Positions 54,347 to 64,000 of a DNA stretch of 64,000 bases are shown piece after piece. Position 1 is the stretch's first letter, and each line of letters opens with the position of its first letter. Below the pieces are notes generated by a model. It was not told the DNA's origin. It did not search any database and saw nothing but the letters and a program-made list of their open reading frames with translations. Source of the DNA: Alphaproteobacteria bacterium (lineage in GTDB: Bacteria > Pseudomonadota > Alphaproteobacteria > UBA9655); NCBI GenBank assembly GCA_019752515.1, contig JAIEMB010000021.1:1-64000 (forward strand). Reading direction: 5' to 3'. Both the position numbers and the translations under genes were made by a program.

Positions 54347-55350
54347 TCAGCGATTCTCATTTTAACAGTAACGGGCATTCCCTGGCGAAGCTCATTTTTC
54401 GGATCATTAACAATAATTCGAAGTCTGTAAACAAGATCTGTACGAAGTTCGGTTGTTTCAACTGTTTTAGGTGTAAATTCAGCTTGTGGTGAAATGAAGC
54501 CAATTTGGCCAATAAATGGCTTATCAGGATGGGTATCGGTTGTCACAAGGGCTTCCATACCAGGTTTAATACGGCCAAGATCTACCTCAGAAACATAAGC
54601 CCGTATCCATATTGGATGATAGAGAGAAAGGGTATAAACGATAGAAAGAGGCGCTATAATGGCCCCCGGTTCGCGAACACGTGTCATTATAATGCCATCT
54701 GAAGGTGAATAAATATGCGTATCCTTCAAATTGAGTTTAGCACTTTCCACTTGGGCTTTTGCTGCCTCCATCGCCGCTCGACCAGCATCAATATCTTCTT
54801 GACGAAAACCTTCTTCTGCAAGACTTAAAGCTTCTTTCGCATTTTTTAAGAGAGCCTCAGCTTCATTTTTTTGAGCCAGAGCATCATCATAAGCTTGTTG
54901 AGAGGTTGCTCCTACTTTAATTTGTTCACTTTGACGTTTAAAAATAATGCTGGCATTTTCAAAAACAGCCCGTCTTTCTTGAACATTGGCTCGGTTTTCT
55001 TCAATTTCTTGAGGGCGACTGCCGTGTATCAACTTTGCATAATTGGCCTCTGTTTGAGAAAGTTGAGCTTTTGCAGTAGCTAGATCAGCTTCATACGGAG
55101 CTTTATCCAAAGTGGCAATAATATCACCAACCTTGACCTCATCTCCCTCCTCAAAAAGCATCTTTTCGATGCGCCCACTTACTCGAAAACCCAGGTCAAC
55201 TTGGCGAATATCAACGTTACCGTAAAGGATGAGGTGCTTTTTATAGTTATTCTGCTTCCAATACCACGTCGCAAAATAGAAAATAATAAGAAGGGCAATT
55301 CCCCCTAAAACTGAGATAAGAATAAGGATTTTTGAAGTTGATTTAGTCAT
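54343..55350 (-). CDS. ybhG: HlyD-family membrane fusion protein, YbhG-like
   Basis: 335 residues: one N-terminal membrane anchor (about 7-28), a biotinyl-lipoyl half (KVGDIIATLDKAPYEADLAT), a long coiled-coil hairpin rich in Ala, Glu and Gln (about 75-200), the second lipoyl half (IYSPSDGIIMTRVREPGAII) and a beta-barrel. It links the exporter to an outer-membrane channel. First gene of the four-gene operon; YbhGFSR systems export drugs or ions, substrate here unknown. Confidence 0.9.
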   Translation of the reverse strand: MTKSTSKILILISVLGGIALLIIFYFATWYWKQNNYKKHLILYGNVDIRQVDLGFRVSGRIEKMLFEEGDEVKVGDIIATLDKAPYEADLATAKAQLSQTEANYAKLIHGSRPQEIEENRANVQERRAVFENASIIFKRQSEQIKVGATSQQAYDDALAQKNEAEALLKNAKEALSLAEEGFRQEDIDAGRAAMEAAKAQVESAKLNLKDTHIYSPSDGIIMTRVREPGAIIAPLSIVYTLSLYHPIWIRAYVSEVDLGRIKPGMEALVTTDTHPDKPFIGQIGFISPQAEFTPKTVETTELRTDLVYRLRIIVNDPKNELRQGMPVTVKMRIAE

Positions 55351-55390
55351 ATTTAGCTAGGTTTTCTTTAGAAAAGGTTTGTACATGTGC

Positions 55391-56446
<1,056 letters not shown>

Positions 56447-56494
56447 TTATTTAATTTTATAATTTATTATTATTATTTTAAATTCTTATGTTAT

Positions 56495-56695
56495 TTAAGC
56501 AATAATATCCGGTATTAATTTTGTTTCAAGTCTGAGAATCTCGTCCTTAAGTTGAAGCTTTTTCTTTTTAAGTCTTTGTACGGCAAGTTGATCATAAATA
56601 AATTGAGTTCGAAGGCGTTCAATCTCTTCATCTAAAGTTTGATGCTCTTCTTTTAACTTATTCAGCTTGTGTTTTAAGTCTTCCGTCGTCATCAT
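56495..56695 (-). CDS. DUF465 (YdcH-like) small coiled-coil protein
   Basis: 66 residues from the ATG pair at 56695. The sequence KLKEEHQTLDEEIERL and LQLKDEILRLETKLIPDIIA is the typical DUF465 pattern (a helix, a turn, and KKxKLxLKDEIxxL). The function of the family is unknown. It lies 72 bp before the adenine deaminase start, on the same strand. Confidence 0.8.
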   Translation of the reverse strand: MMTTEDLKHKLNKLKEEHQTLDEEIERLRTQFIYDQLAVQRLKKKKLQLKDEILRLETKLIPDIIA

Positions 56696-56801
56696 ACAAA
56701 CCAACTTTTCATTAGAAAATTATTGTATCAAATTTTTGGGGTAAAATCCGCAACAAAGTTGTTAGTGTTAGTAATTAAAATAAATTAAAGAGGTTTATAA
56801 G

Positions 56802-57887
56802 ATGACACGAATAGGAATATTAACAAGTGGCGGAGATTGCGCTGGTTTGAATGCTGTTATTCGCGCAATTACACTTAGGGCAATTCAGACATATGGATGG
56901 GAAGTTTATGGTATCCATCAGGGTACCCACGGGCTTATGCGTCGCCCTGTGGATGCAATTAAACTTGATCTATCTTTTTGTAATGGCAACCTCTTGCGAC
57001 AGGGCGGAACAGTCCTAGGAACGACGAATAAAGGAGACCCTTTCAGCTATCCTTTTGCTGATGGTACGATAAAGGATATTTCTGAAGACCTTATTGAAGG
57101 ATATCGTCTTTTGAAACTTGATGCTGTGATTGGCATAGGGGGAGATGGAAGCCAGTCAATCCTTAGGCGGCTTGCTCAACAGGGAGAGCTTAAACTTGTA
57201 ACAATTCCAAAAACCATTGATGATGATTTAAGTCATACAGAACACTCGGTGGGGTTTATGACAGCAGTAGATGTGGCAACAGAAGCTCTTGATCGTCTTC
57301 AACCAACGGCCGCAAGTCATGACCGTGTTATGATTTTAGAAGTTATGGGTCGAGATGCTGGTCATATTGCCCTTGCCGCTGGAATAGCAGGAGGAGCTGA
57401 TATTATTTTAATTCCAGAGATTCCTTATAGTATGGAAAGTATAGCTCGCAAAATTAAATCCTTACGCAGTGGTGGACGTAACTTTGCTCTTGTTGTTGTT
57501 TCTGAAGCTGTGGGAACAGAATCAGGAGAGAAGGCAACAATTACAGATCTGTCCGGCAAAAGCCGTTACGGGGGTATTTCTCAGTATCTTGCAAGCCGCA
57601 TTACAGAGCTTACAGGAGCTGAAACACGTTTTACAGTGCTCGGGCACGTACAACGCGGGGGGCAACCTGTCTTTCAAGACCGCATGCTAGCCTCTGTTTT
57701 TGGGGTTCATGCTGTGGATTTGATTCATCAAGGTAAATTTGATCGTATGGTCGCCTGGCAGAATCGTCAGGTTATTGATGTTCCAATTCAACAAGCCATT
57801 GATGGATATCAAGCTGTCGATATTAATGGAACTCTCATTAAAACAGCACGGGGGCTTGGAATTTCCTTTGGTGACGAGAAAATTTAA
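56802..57887 (+). CDS. pfkA: 6-phosphofructokinase
   Basis: 361 residues. Landmarks are ILTSGGDCAGLNAVIRAI, GIGGDGSQSILRRL, PKTIDDDLSHTEHSVGF and VMGRDAGHIALAAG. The residue after GGD is Gly, which is the ATP-dependent form; pyrophosphate enzymes usually have Asp. The length and TIDDDL place it in the longer mixed clade found in alphaproteobacteria and actinobacteria, so the phosphoryl donor should be tested rather than assumed. With FbaB at 13 kb it supports glycolysis. Confidence 0.9.
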   Translation: MTRIGILTSGGDCAGLNAVIRAITLRAIQTYGWEVYGIHQGTHGLMRRPVDAIKLDLSFCNGNLLRQGGTVLGTTNKGDPFSYPFADGTIKDISEDLIEGYRLLKLDAVIGIGGDGSQSILRRLAQQGELKLVTIPKTIDDDLSHTEHSVGFMTAVDVATEALDRLQPTAASHDRVMILEVMGRDAGHIALAAGIAGGADIILIPEIPYSMESIARKIKSLRSGGRNFALVVVSEAVGTESGEKATITDLSGKSRYGGISQYLASRITELTGAETRFTVLGHVQRGGQPVFQDRMLASVFGVHAVDLIHQGKFDRMVAWQNRQVIDVPIQQAIDGYQAVDINGTLIKTARGLGISFGDEKI

Positions 57888-57967
57888 AAATTTTAGTTTG
57901 AGAGAAGCTCAACCTATGGTTGAATGCCTATAGTTTTTGAAATAATCTATAAAGAAAGGTGGGAGCG

Positions 57968-58480
57968 ATGACAGCACCCCTCATGCCTAAAGCCACTGCT
58001 ATTTGGCTTATTGATAATACAACGTTGACCTTTGAGCAAATTGGTGAGTTTTGTCAATTGCATCCATTGGAAGTTCAAGCCATTGCCGATGGAGAAATTA
58101 TTATTGGAATGGTTGGGCACGACCCTGTTGCTTCAGCCCAATTAAGTTTAGATGAAATTGAGCGTTGCCAAGCAGATCCTTCAGCACGATTACAATTAGC
58201 TCGACAAACTCTCGACCAAAAAAACAAGAAAAAAGCTAAGTATACTCCTGTTGCTTTGCGACAGGCTAAACCAAATGCAATTGCTTGGCTTTTAAAAGAA
58301 ATTCCCATGATTAGTGATGCAGATATTATTCGTACTTTGGGTACGACGAAAAATACGATTCAAGCCATTCGACTAAAAACACATCGGAATATGGCTGAAA
58401 TTAAACCGCAAAGTCCCGTTCATTTAAGTTTATGTAGTATAAACGATCTTAATGAGCTTTTTCAAAAATATAAAATATGA
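57968..58480 (+). CDS. trcR: cell-cycle regulator TrcR (DUF1013)
   Basis: 170 residues from the ATG at 57968 (AAAGGTGGGAG upstream). TAPLMPKATAIWLIDNTTLT, HPLEVQAIADGE and RQAKPNAIAWLLKEIPMISD then GTTKNTIQAIRLKTH are the signature of DUF1013, an alphaproteobacterial family that includes TrcR, an RNA-polymerase-associated regulator of cell-cycle genes. The second half looks like a helix-turn-helix. Overlaps the next gene by 4 bp. Confidence 0.88.
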   Translation: MTAPLMPKATAIWLIDNTTLTFEQIGEFCQLHPLEVQAIADGEIIIGMVGHDPVASAQLSLDEIERCQADPSARLQLARQTLDQKNKKKAKYTPVALRQAKPNAIAWLLKEIPMISDADIIRTLGTTKNTIQAIRLKTHRNMAEIKPQSPVHLSLCSINDLNELFQKYKI

Positions 58481-58680
58481 CACTAAACCTGGTTCTTAAA
58501 ATTTTATTGATTGTAGCTATGGGGGCAACTTTTGGAATCTTGGTCCTGGGTCTTTTAAACATGTTTAAGGAAGGAAAGAAAGCAGAAGAACGGAGCAACA
58601 GAATGATGAGTTTACGCATCCTCTTTCAAGCGCTGGCCATTCTTATTTTTTCATTGCTTCTTTTTTTAAAGGTAAGCTAA
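58477..58680 (+). CDS. twin-transmembrane HIG1-like protein
   Basis: 67 residues with two membrane helices (about 5-28 and 47-65) joined by a charged loop NMFKEGKKAEERSNRMMSLR. This is the HIG1-domain twin-membrane family that in alphaproteobacteria often sits just before the PduO-type adenosyltransferase, as here. Mitochondrial relatives associate with cytochrome oxidase. Directly abuts the next gene. Confidence 0.82.
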   Translation: MTLNLVLKILLIVAMGATFGILVLGLLNMFKEGKKAEERSNRMMSLRILFQALAILIFSLLLFLKVS

Positions 58681-59241
58681 ATGGTCCAGTTAACACGTAT
58701 TTATACGAAGGGGGGTGATACGGGAAAAACCTCTCTTGGAACGAAGGGCCGTGTATCTAAGGCCTCTCTACGCATTGCTGCTATTGGTGATGTGGATGAG
58801 GCGAACGCAAACATTGGCGTTGCTCGTCTACCAGCAGATGAAGAAATCAACCTTCTTCTCTCCCATATTCAAAATGATCTTTTTGATCTTGGGGCTGACC
58901 TTTGTGTGCCTCTAGTGAAGAACCAACAGAAAAGACTTCGAATTGACCCCCATCAAACTACTTTTTTAGAAGAGAAGATTGACTATTATAACAAATTTCT
59001 ACCCCCTCTGAATTCTTTTGTATTACCAGGGGGGTCACCCCTTTCTACCACCCTTCATCAAGCTCGAACGGTGGTGAGGAGGGCTGAACGTACCGTATGT
59101 GCTCTTTATGAAATGGAACCCATTAATAAATTTATTTTGCAATATCTAAACAGACTTTCCGACTTGTTGTTTGTTTTAGCTCGATTTGCAAATCATAAGG
59201 AAGCTGGTGACGTTTTATGGGTTCCTGGAGCTTATCGTTAA
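58681..59241 (+). CDS. cob(I)alamin adenosyltransferase, PduO type
   Basis: 186 residues. ATP-binding TRIYTKGGDTGKTSLG, DEANANIGVARL and the C-terminal RTVVRRAERTVCALYE and FANHKEAGDVLWVPG are typical. It makes adenosylcobalamin, the cofactor of enzymes such as methylmalonyl-CoA mutase; none is in this window. Its ATG follows the previous stop with no gap. Confidence 0.92.
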   Translation: MVQLTRIYTKGGDTGKTSLGTKGRVSKASLRIAAIGDVDEANANIGVARLPADEEINLLLSHIQNDLFDLGADLCVPLVKNQQKRLRIDPHQTTFLEEKIDYYNKFLPPLNSFVLPGGSPLSTTLHQARTVVRRAERTVCALYEMEPINKFILQYLNRLSDLLFVLARFANHKEAGDVLWVPGAYR

Positions 59242-59307
59242 GAAAAACCTATACTCTTCACTTATAAAGCAACTAAAAAGGTTTGTCTTCTTTTAAGCCC
59301 CACCCTA

Positions 59308-59580
59308 TCATCCTTTATGCAAGTCGGTCTTTATCTGATAATCATAAACTTGCCAGTAACGTTCTGCAGCTTTTCTTTGTTGAGCTTTCTTAAGATCTTC
59401 CGCTTTTTGCCTTTCCTGTTCTTGTCGTTGAACACGTGCTTGTACTCGTAGGGAAAGCCATTGCGTTATTTTAGGCTGATCATCAGGAGGAGTTATATTT
59501 TTTTTGACAGCATGTGCATTTAATCCAAAGGTTACACCACATAGAAAAACAATCATTAAACCAATATTCTTTTTTAACAT
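59308..59580 (-). CDS. small periplasmic protein, unknown
   Basis: 90 residues from the ATG at 59580 (TGGAG nine bases upstream). Signal peptide MLKKNIGLMIVFLCGVTFGL...NAHA, then a charged, Gln/Arg/Lys-rich helix (QARVQRQEQERQKAEDLKKA) and YWQVYDYQIK near the end. Family not recognised. 59602-59842 upstream holds no gene. Confidence 0.5.
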   Translation of the reverse strand: MLKKNIGLMIVFLCGVTFGLNAHAVKKNITPPDDQPKITQWLSLRVQARVQRQEQERQKAEDLKKAQQRKAAERYWQVYDYQIKTDLHKG

Positions 59581-59842
59581 AAAACACTCCATTAACAACA
59601 ATAAAAAATTAATTTATACGACATGTAAAACATAATCAAGAACTATCGTTTCAAGTTTTAATAAAATTGAATTAATATTTATTTGAAATTCTATGGGTTC
59701 TTTCGGGATATCGGAGTTTTTCTTGAGAAAGGCATTTGTCCAATGTTTTCCATTCCCCTGTAAATTAAAAAGAGATATTGAATACTTATTCTTAACCTTT
59801 ACAAATTAGAGTATATAACAATTTTGGAAGGGGGATGTCTTC

Positions 59843-60592
59843 ATGAAAGTTATGGTCGCTGTAAAGCGTGTTGTAGATTATAACGTTAAAATACACATCA
59901 AAACAGATGGCAGTGGTGTTGATCTTTCCGGTGTTAAAATGTCTCTCAATCCTTTTGATGAAATTGCTGTTGAGGAAGCCGTTCGTCTCAAAGAAAAAGG
60001 ATTTGTATCAGAGATAAGTGTCGTATCAATTGGAGATAGATCCTGCCAAGAGTCATTAAGAACAGCACTAGCCCTAGGAGCAGATAAAGCGATCCATATA
60101 GAGACCTCTTTTGAAACACAGCCTTTAGGCGTGGCTAAAGCTCTAAAAGAACTTGTTAATCGAGAGAGATTTCATCTCATTATTCTTGGGAAGCAAGCCA
60201 TTGATGATGATTATAATCAAACCGGTCAAATGCTAGCTGCACTTCTCCGGTGGCCCCAAGGAACATTTGTTTCTCAATTAACAATAGTAGGGGAAGAAAT
60301 AGAGGTGGTTAGGGAAGTAGATGGTGGGCTTGAAACACTTAAGATGCCTCTTCCAGCTGTTATTACGACAGATTTGAGATTAAACGTGCCTCGTTATGCG
60401 ACTCTTCCCAATATCATGAAAGCCAAACAAAAACCCCTTGAGGTTATCAGCGCTGAGGCTTTAGGCATTGATTTAAGACCCCATTTGAAAACCCTCACAA
60501 TTGTTGAGCCTTCAAAACGTAAAGCAGGTATAAAGGTGGCTGATGTTGATGAGCTTTTAGAGAAACTCCATAAGGAAGCAAAGGTAATCTAA
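59843..60592 (+). CDS. etfB: electron transfer flavoprotein beta subunit
   Basis: 249 residues. [35 protein letters not shown], and [20 protein letters not shown] with the AMP-binding region are standard, as is the [20 protein letters not shown] loop that docks dehydrogenases. It accepts electrons from acyl-CoA dehydrogenases such as Ivd. Overlaps etfA by one base. Confidence 0.96.
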   Translation: MKVMVAVKRVVDYNVKIHIKTDGSGVDLSGVKMSLNPFDEIAVEEAVRLKEKGFVSEISVVSIGDRSCQESLRTALALGADKAIHIETSFETQPLGVAKALKELVNRERFHLIILGKQAIDDDYNQTGQMLAALLRWPQGTFVSQLTIVGEEIEVVREVDGGLETLKMPLPAVITTDLRLNVPRYATLPNIMKAKQKPLEVISAEALGIDLRPHLKTLTIVEPSKRKAGIKVADVDELLEKLHKEAKVI

Positions 60593-61545
60593 TGTCTCTC
60601 CTTCTTATAGCTGAACATGATAAAAAGAAACTACTGCCCGCAACCCTTGCAACTCTCACAGCTGCAACAACTTTTGGTGTTCCTATTCATATTATCGTGA
60701 TGGGTATGTCGTGTCATGGAATTGCTGAAGAAGCGTCTTCCTACAAAGGTGTTGAGAAGGTATGGGTCGTTGATAATCCACTTCTGGACCACCTTGTGGC
60801 AGAAGATATGACAGAAACGCTTTTAACACTTTCCCGAAATTATGAGTTTATTCTAGCACCGGCAACCACTTTTGGAAAAAATATCCTACCACGTCTTGCT
60901 GCCCTGTTGGATGTGGCGCAAATTTCAGATGTGATTTCTATTGAAGACACCAATACCTTTGTCCGCCCCATATATGCCGGGAATGGGTTAGCGAGAATAA
61001 GGACTGAAGACTCAATTAAAGTGATGACTATTCGCCCTACAGCTTTTGAAAAAGCTGAAATTATCGCTGCACGAGCATCTATTGAATCTTATCCTTTTAG
61101 AGAAACCTTGAGTCTTCGTCCTTTATTTGTGAAACGTGAAGAAAGTATTTCAAAGAGACCGGAGCTAACGGCAGCTTCCATTGTTGTTTCGGGGGGAAGG
61201 GGGTTCCAAAACAAAGAGAATTTTGCTCTTCTTGAATCCCTTGCCGATCAGTTAGGGGCAGCTGTCGGAGCTTCAAGAGCAGCTGTAGATGCAGGTTTTG
61301 TACCTAATGATTATCAAGTTGGACAAACAGGTAAAGTTGTAGCCCCTAACCTCTATATCGCCATCGGGATTTCGGGTGCCATTCAACATTTGGCAGGTAT
61401 GAAGGATAGCAAAGTAATTGTTGCTATCAATAAAGACGCGGACGCTCCCATTTTTAAAGTGGCGGATTATGGTCTGGTTGGGGATCTCTTTACAATTTTA
61501 CCTGAACTTACAACAAAAATTGCCCTTTTAAGAAGGTCTTCTTGA
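60592..61545 (+). CDS. etfA: electron transfer flavoprotein alpha subunit
   Basis: 317 residues. The C-terminal FAD domain is clear: VVSGGRGFQNKENFALLESL, GAAVGASRAAVDAGFVPNDY, QVGQTGKVVAPNLYIAIGIS and GAIQHLAGMKDSKVIVAINK. With EtfB it forms the FAD-containing heterodimer that reduces ETF-ubiquinone oxidoreductase. Confidence 0.96.
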   Translation: MSLLLIAEHDKKKLLPATLATLTAATTFGVPIHIIVMGMSCHGIAEEASSYKGVEKVWVVDNPLLDHLVAEDMTETLLTLSRNYEFILAPATTFGKNILPRLAALLDVAQISDVISIEDTNTFVRPIYAGNGLARIRTEDSIKVMTIRPTAFEKAEIIAARASIESYPFRETLSLRPLFVKREESISKRPELTAASIVVSGGRGFQNKENFALLESLADQLGAAVGASRAAVDAGFVPNDYQVGQTGKVVAPNLYIAIGISGAIQHLAGMKDSKVIVAINKDADAPIFKVADYGLVGDLFTILPELTTKIALLRRSS

Positions 61546-61747
61546 GTCAAAAGGATAAAAAGGGTAGAACTTTAAAAGTAAAGTTAGAAATATATGTGCA
61601 GGGTATCTTTTCAAGACTGGCTATATCTATAGAGAAGAGCTTATTTTGGAAATATGTTATTGGGTCCAAAACGATTGTTCTTCCTCTCAGAAGACATATC
61701 AAACGATTAACAAAGAATACTATTTTAAAGGATTATAGGGAGTAAAA

Positions 61748-62620
61748 ATGATTGAAAATATTGGGGTTATCGGAGCAGGACAGATGGGGAGTGGAATTGC
61801 TCAGGTATGTGTCTTAGCCGGATATAATGTGTTTTTAAGCGATGTTTCACCAGAGGCTCTTCAGAAGAGCCTCTTACATATTGATCGAGATATCGAACGC
61901 CAAGTCGCACGGAACAAAGTTTTAGCAAAAGAGAAAGAAGAAGCACTCTCCCGGCTTCATAGTTTTAGCGGATATGAAGGATTTAAAAAATGTCAATTGG
62001 TTATTGAGGCTGTTACAGAAAATGAGAACATTAAAGAGTCAATCTTTAAAGAATTGATACCCTTTCTCGATTCCAAGTGTCTTTTAGCCTCAAATACATC
62101 TTCCATTTCTATTACAGCTCTGGGGAGAGCCACAGACAGGCCGGACAAATTTATGGGAATGCATTTTATGAATCCAGTACCCGTGATGCAGCTTGTGGAG
62201 CTCATCCGTGGGATCGCAACATCAAATACAACATTTAACTTTATTCAAGAAGTGGTAAAACGGCTTGGAAAGCAATCTGCTGTTTCTGAAGACTATCCTG
62301 GATTTATCGTGAACCGCGTTCTTATGCCGATGATTAATGAAGCCGTTTATGCTCTTTTTGAGAGCGTAGGAACAATAGAGTCCATTGACAAGGCCATGCG
62401 TTTGGGCGCAAATCACCCCATGGGACCGTTGGAACTAGCCGACTTGATTGGACTGGACACGTGTGTTTCTATTATGGATGTACTGTACGAAGGTCGTGGA
62501 GAAAGTAAATATAAGCCATGTCCCCTTATGGTTAAATATGTAGAAGCCGGATGGCTTGGGCGTAAGGCCGGTCGTGGCTTTTATGATTATAAAGGGGAAC
62601 AGCCCGTTTCAACCCGTTAG
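61748..62620 (+). CDS. hbd: 3-hydroxybutyryl-CoA dehydrogenase
   Basis: 290 residues. NAD motif IGVIGAGQMGSGIAQVCVLA, catalytic His in FMGMHFMNPVPVMQLVELI, and GFIVNRVLMPMINEAVYALF then ANHPMGPLELADLIGLDTC. Single-domain short-chain enzyme of the Hbd/PaaH type. etfB-etfA-hbd is a familiar alphaproteobacterial order. With the thiolase at 28 kb it can interconvert acetoacetyl-CoA and 3-hydroxybutyryl-CoA. Confidence 0.94.
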   Translation: MIENIGVIGAGQMGSGIAQVCVLAGYNVFLSDVSPEALQKSLLHIDRDIERQVARNKVLAKEKEEALSRLHSFSGYEGFKKCQLVIEAVTENENIKESIFKELIPFLDSKCLLASNTSSISITALGRATDRPDKFMGMHFMNPVPVMQLVELIRGIATSNTTFNFIQEVVKRLGKQSAVSEDYPGFIVNRVLMPMINEAVYALFESVGTIESIDKAMRLGANHPMGPLELADLIGLDTCVSIMDVLYEGRGESKYKPCPLMVKYVEAGWLGRKAGRGFYDYKGEQPVSTR

Positions 62621-62628
62621 GAGGGTTT

Positions 62629-62865
62629 ATGACATCGCTTGAATCTATGAATTTTGAGGAAGCTCTAAAGGAACTTGAAGCTATTGTGCGTCGCCTTGAA
62701 GAAGGGAAGACAAGTCTTGAAGAAGCCATTAAAATGTATGAAAGAGGCGCTCATTTACGTGCCTATTGTGAAAAAAAACTCAAAGATGCTCGTCTTCGTG
62801 TTGAACAAATTGTAGTAGGAGCTGATGGCACCCTTTCAACCAAGTCCACCAACTTTGAAGAATAG
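62629..62865 (+). CDS. xseB: exodeoxyribonuclease VII small subunit
   Basis: 78 residues, usual size. NFEEALKELEAIVRRLEEGK and TSLEEAIKMYERGAHLRAYC are the family pattern. It pairs with XseA, not in the window. AGGAGGG precedes the ATG; overlaps ispA by 41 bp in another frame. Confidence 0.93.
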   Translation: MTSLESMNFEEALKELEAIVRRLEEGKTSLEEAIKMYERGAHLRAYCEKKLKDARLRVEQIVVGADGTLSTKSTNFEE

Positions 62866-63724
62866 TTCTTTCAACACAAGACTTCGAATCTTTGCTCAAG
62901 AGATAGAAAGAGTCTTAGAAACGATTCTTCCAGCATCTGCATCACGTCTCCATGAAGCCATGAGATATAGTGTTTTAGGGGGAGGAAAGCGTTTGCGAGC
63001 CTACCTCGTGTGGGAATCTTCTCAGTTTTTTTCTGTTGCTCCAACCCAAGCGCTAAGAGCCGCGGCTGCGGTTGAGCTTATTCAGGCCTATTCCCTCGTT
63101 CATGATGACTTGCCATGCATGGATAATTCAGATTTAAGACGAGGTAAGCCTAGCTGTCATATTGCCTTTGAAGATGCAACCGCTGTTCTTGTGGGTGACG
63201 CTCTTATCCCTTTGGCTTTCCAGGTTCTCTCCACCTTAGAAGCTCCTGCAGAGATTCGTCTTAAGTTGATAGAAGAGCTGGGACACGTCATTGGTTGTCA
63301 AGGCCTTGTCGCCGGACAAATGATGGACCTCGGTTTAGAAGGGACTCGAGCTACTTTAGAAGATTTGTCTATTCAAGAATATTATAAAACGGGAATTTTT
63401 TTTGGATTTGCAGCTGAATCTGGAGCTATACTTGGAGAGGCCTCTCCTCAGCAGAGAGAGGCTTTGCGCTCTTACGGAATTCTTTTGGGTAAGGCTTTTC
63501 AAATGATGGATGATTGGTTTGATGGGTGGGGGACAGCTGAAAATCTTGGTAAGCCATGTGGTCAAGATACACTAAAAGTTACCTATTTAAATCACTTAGG
63601 CCCCGATAATTTATACACAAAAGCAAAAGCTATAGTGGCACAAGCTATCGAGTCGCTTGATGTTTTTGATCACAAAGCAGCGTCTTTAAGAGAAGTTGCT
63701 TTTTTCATTCTTCAGAGAGATTAA
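62825..63724 (+). CDS. ispA: short-chain polyprenyl (farnesyl) diphosphate synthase
   Basis: 299 residues. First Asp-rich motif HDDLPCMDNSDLRRGKPSCH with the two-residue insertion typical of bacterial FPP synthases, second MMDDWFDGWG, and GGGKRLRAYLVW. It makes farnesyl diphosphate for IspB and undecaprenyl synthesis. The xseB-ispA order is common. The second motif DDWFD keeps DDxxD. Confidence 0.93.
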   Translation: MAPFQPSPPTLKNSSFNTRLRIFAQEIERVLETILPASASRLHEAMRYSVLGGGKRLRAYLVWESSQFFSVAPTQALRAAAAVELIQAYSLVHDDLPCMDNSDLRRGKPSCHIAFEDATAVLVGDALIPLAFQVLSTLEAPAEIRLKLIEELGHVIGCQGLVAGQMMDLGLEGTRATLEDLSIQEYYKTGIFFGFAAESGAILGEASPQQREALRSYGILLGKAFQMMDDWFDGWGTAENLGKPCGQDTLKVTYLNHLGPDNLYTKAKAIVAQAIESLDVFDHKAASLREVAFFILQRD

Positions 63725-63804
63725 AAAACTGTGTTTAATTTTACCTTTCTTCTTGATTCTAAAAGATATACATTTTAGCAGAGGAAAACTCAGGGAGGAG
63801 TTAG

Positions 63805-64000
63805 GTGACTTTTATACTTTTTTTTGTTTTCCTGAGATTTGTATTAGATATTTATGCGGTTTTTATTTTCCTTAAAGTCATTATTATATATTTAACTTCA
63901 TTCGGATTTATTGATGGTCACACATATATCTATATAATAATACAATATTTCTGCTCATTCTTAATTGATAGATTGATTTTCGCCATATTAAGCTGGATCC
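63805..64000 (+). CDS. YggT-like membrane protein, cut by the window edge
   Basis: A GTG start with GGGAGGAG eight bases upstream opens a frame that stays open for 65 codons to the end. It reads LDIYAVFIFLKVIIIYLTSF, GFIDGHTYIYIIIQYFCSFL and so on. Alignment with YggT at 32202 (LGIYAWIVIACVIMSWLISF, NVINANHNFVIMVMEFLYRA) is position by position, so this is a divergent paralogue. Identity beyond the edge is unseen. Confidence 0.5.
   Translation, partial: MTFILFFVFLRFVLDIYAVFIFLKVIIIYLTSFGFIDGHTYIYIIIQYFCSFLIDRLIFAILSWI

Noticed and set aside
61542-61745. 67-codon open frame between etfA and hbd
   Set aside because: It needs a TTG start overlapping the etfA stop, has no ribosome site, and its basic composition resembles no family. 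Possible but unsupported.

Overview
The window is AT-rich, gene-dense DNA from an alphaproteobacterium. The markers are a CckA-type cell-cycle kinase, a TrcR/DUF1013 regulator, an etfB-etfA-hbd cluster, a twin-membrane protein (HIG1-like) next to a PduO-type adenosyltransferase, and xseB-ispA. The many broken genes, Sel1-repeat and TPR proteins, and lone MHS-type transporters suggest a host-associated lineage such as the Holosporales/Paracaedibacter-like bacteria. That placement is inference; no rRNA is present to prove it.

Layout. 1-1730 is the end of an integrated element: a tyrosine integrase beside the 3' half of a tRNA-Arg(CCT). 1779-5800 is a decaying accessory stretch with a cupin, an MHS transporter, relics of a second MHS transporter, a phospholipase D-like protein, an IS110-like transposase and a Sel1 protein, plus two tandem small membrane-protein paralogues. 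5939-16947 carries cckA, a secreted GNAT protein, small secreted proteins, suhB, efp, class I aldolase, ccmH, ubiH and a polyprenyl diphosphate synthase. 16982-22958 is a tightly packed operon: DUF3570 outer-membrane barrel, TlpA-like thioredoxin, DUF4266 lipoprotein, DsbD/ScsB-type reductase and ApbE flavin transferase. I regard it as the most interesting system here, because the barrel carries a sequence fitting the ApbE flavinylation consensus (D101-x-x-T-G-A-S107). 22911-30501 (minus) is a complete pathway operon from isovaleryl-CoA to acetyl-CoA plus acetoacetate, with a thiolase; its electron acceptor ETF is encoded at 59.8-61.5 kb.

30601-38850 holds comF, folD, yggT, a TPR-secretin lipoprotein, a structured RNA resembling 6S RNA, a sugar transferase, an E1 alpha/beta thiamine-diphosphate dehydrogenase pair and a lipoprotein-type peptide deformylase. 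38889-43898 has a broken Sel1 gene, recA, alaS and a yeast-type cytosine deaminase. 44041-50250 is an accessory island: a divergent CDF transporter, an 1126-residue LuxR-HTH / transmembrane / STAND ATPase / TPR protein, an unknown protein, and a cluster of hairpins whose loops or flanks contain CCTCCCT. 50345-55350 is a YbhGFSR-type ABC exporter. 55391-64000 is core metabolism: adenine deaminase, DUF465, pfkA, trcR, HIG1-like, cobalamin adenosyltransferase, etfBA, hbd, xseB, ispA and a truncated YggT-like gene at the right edge.

All calls come from reading translations and motifs by eye. No database search or structure prediction was run.
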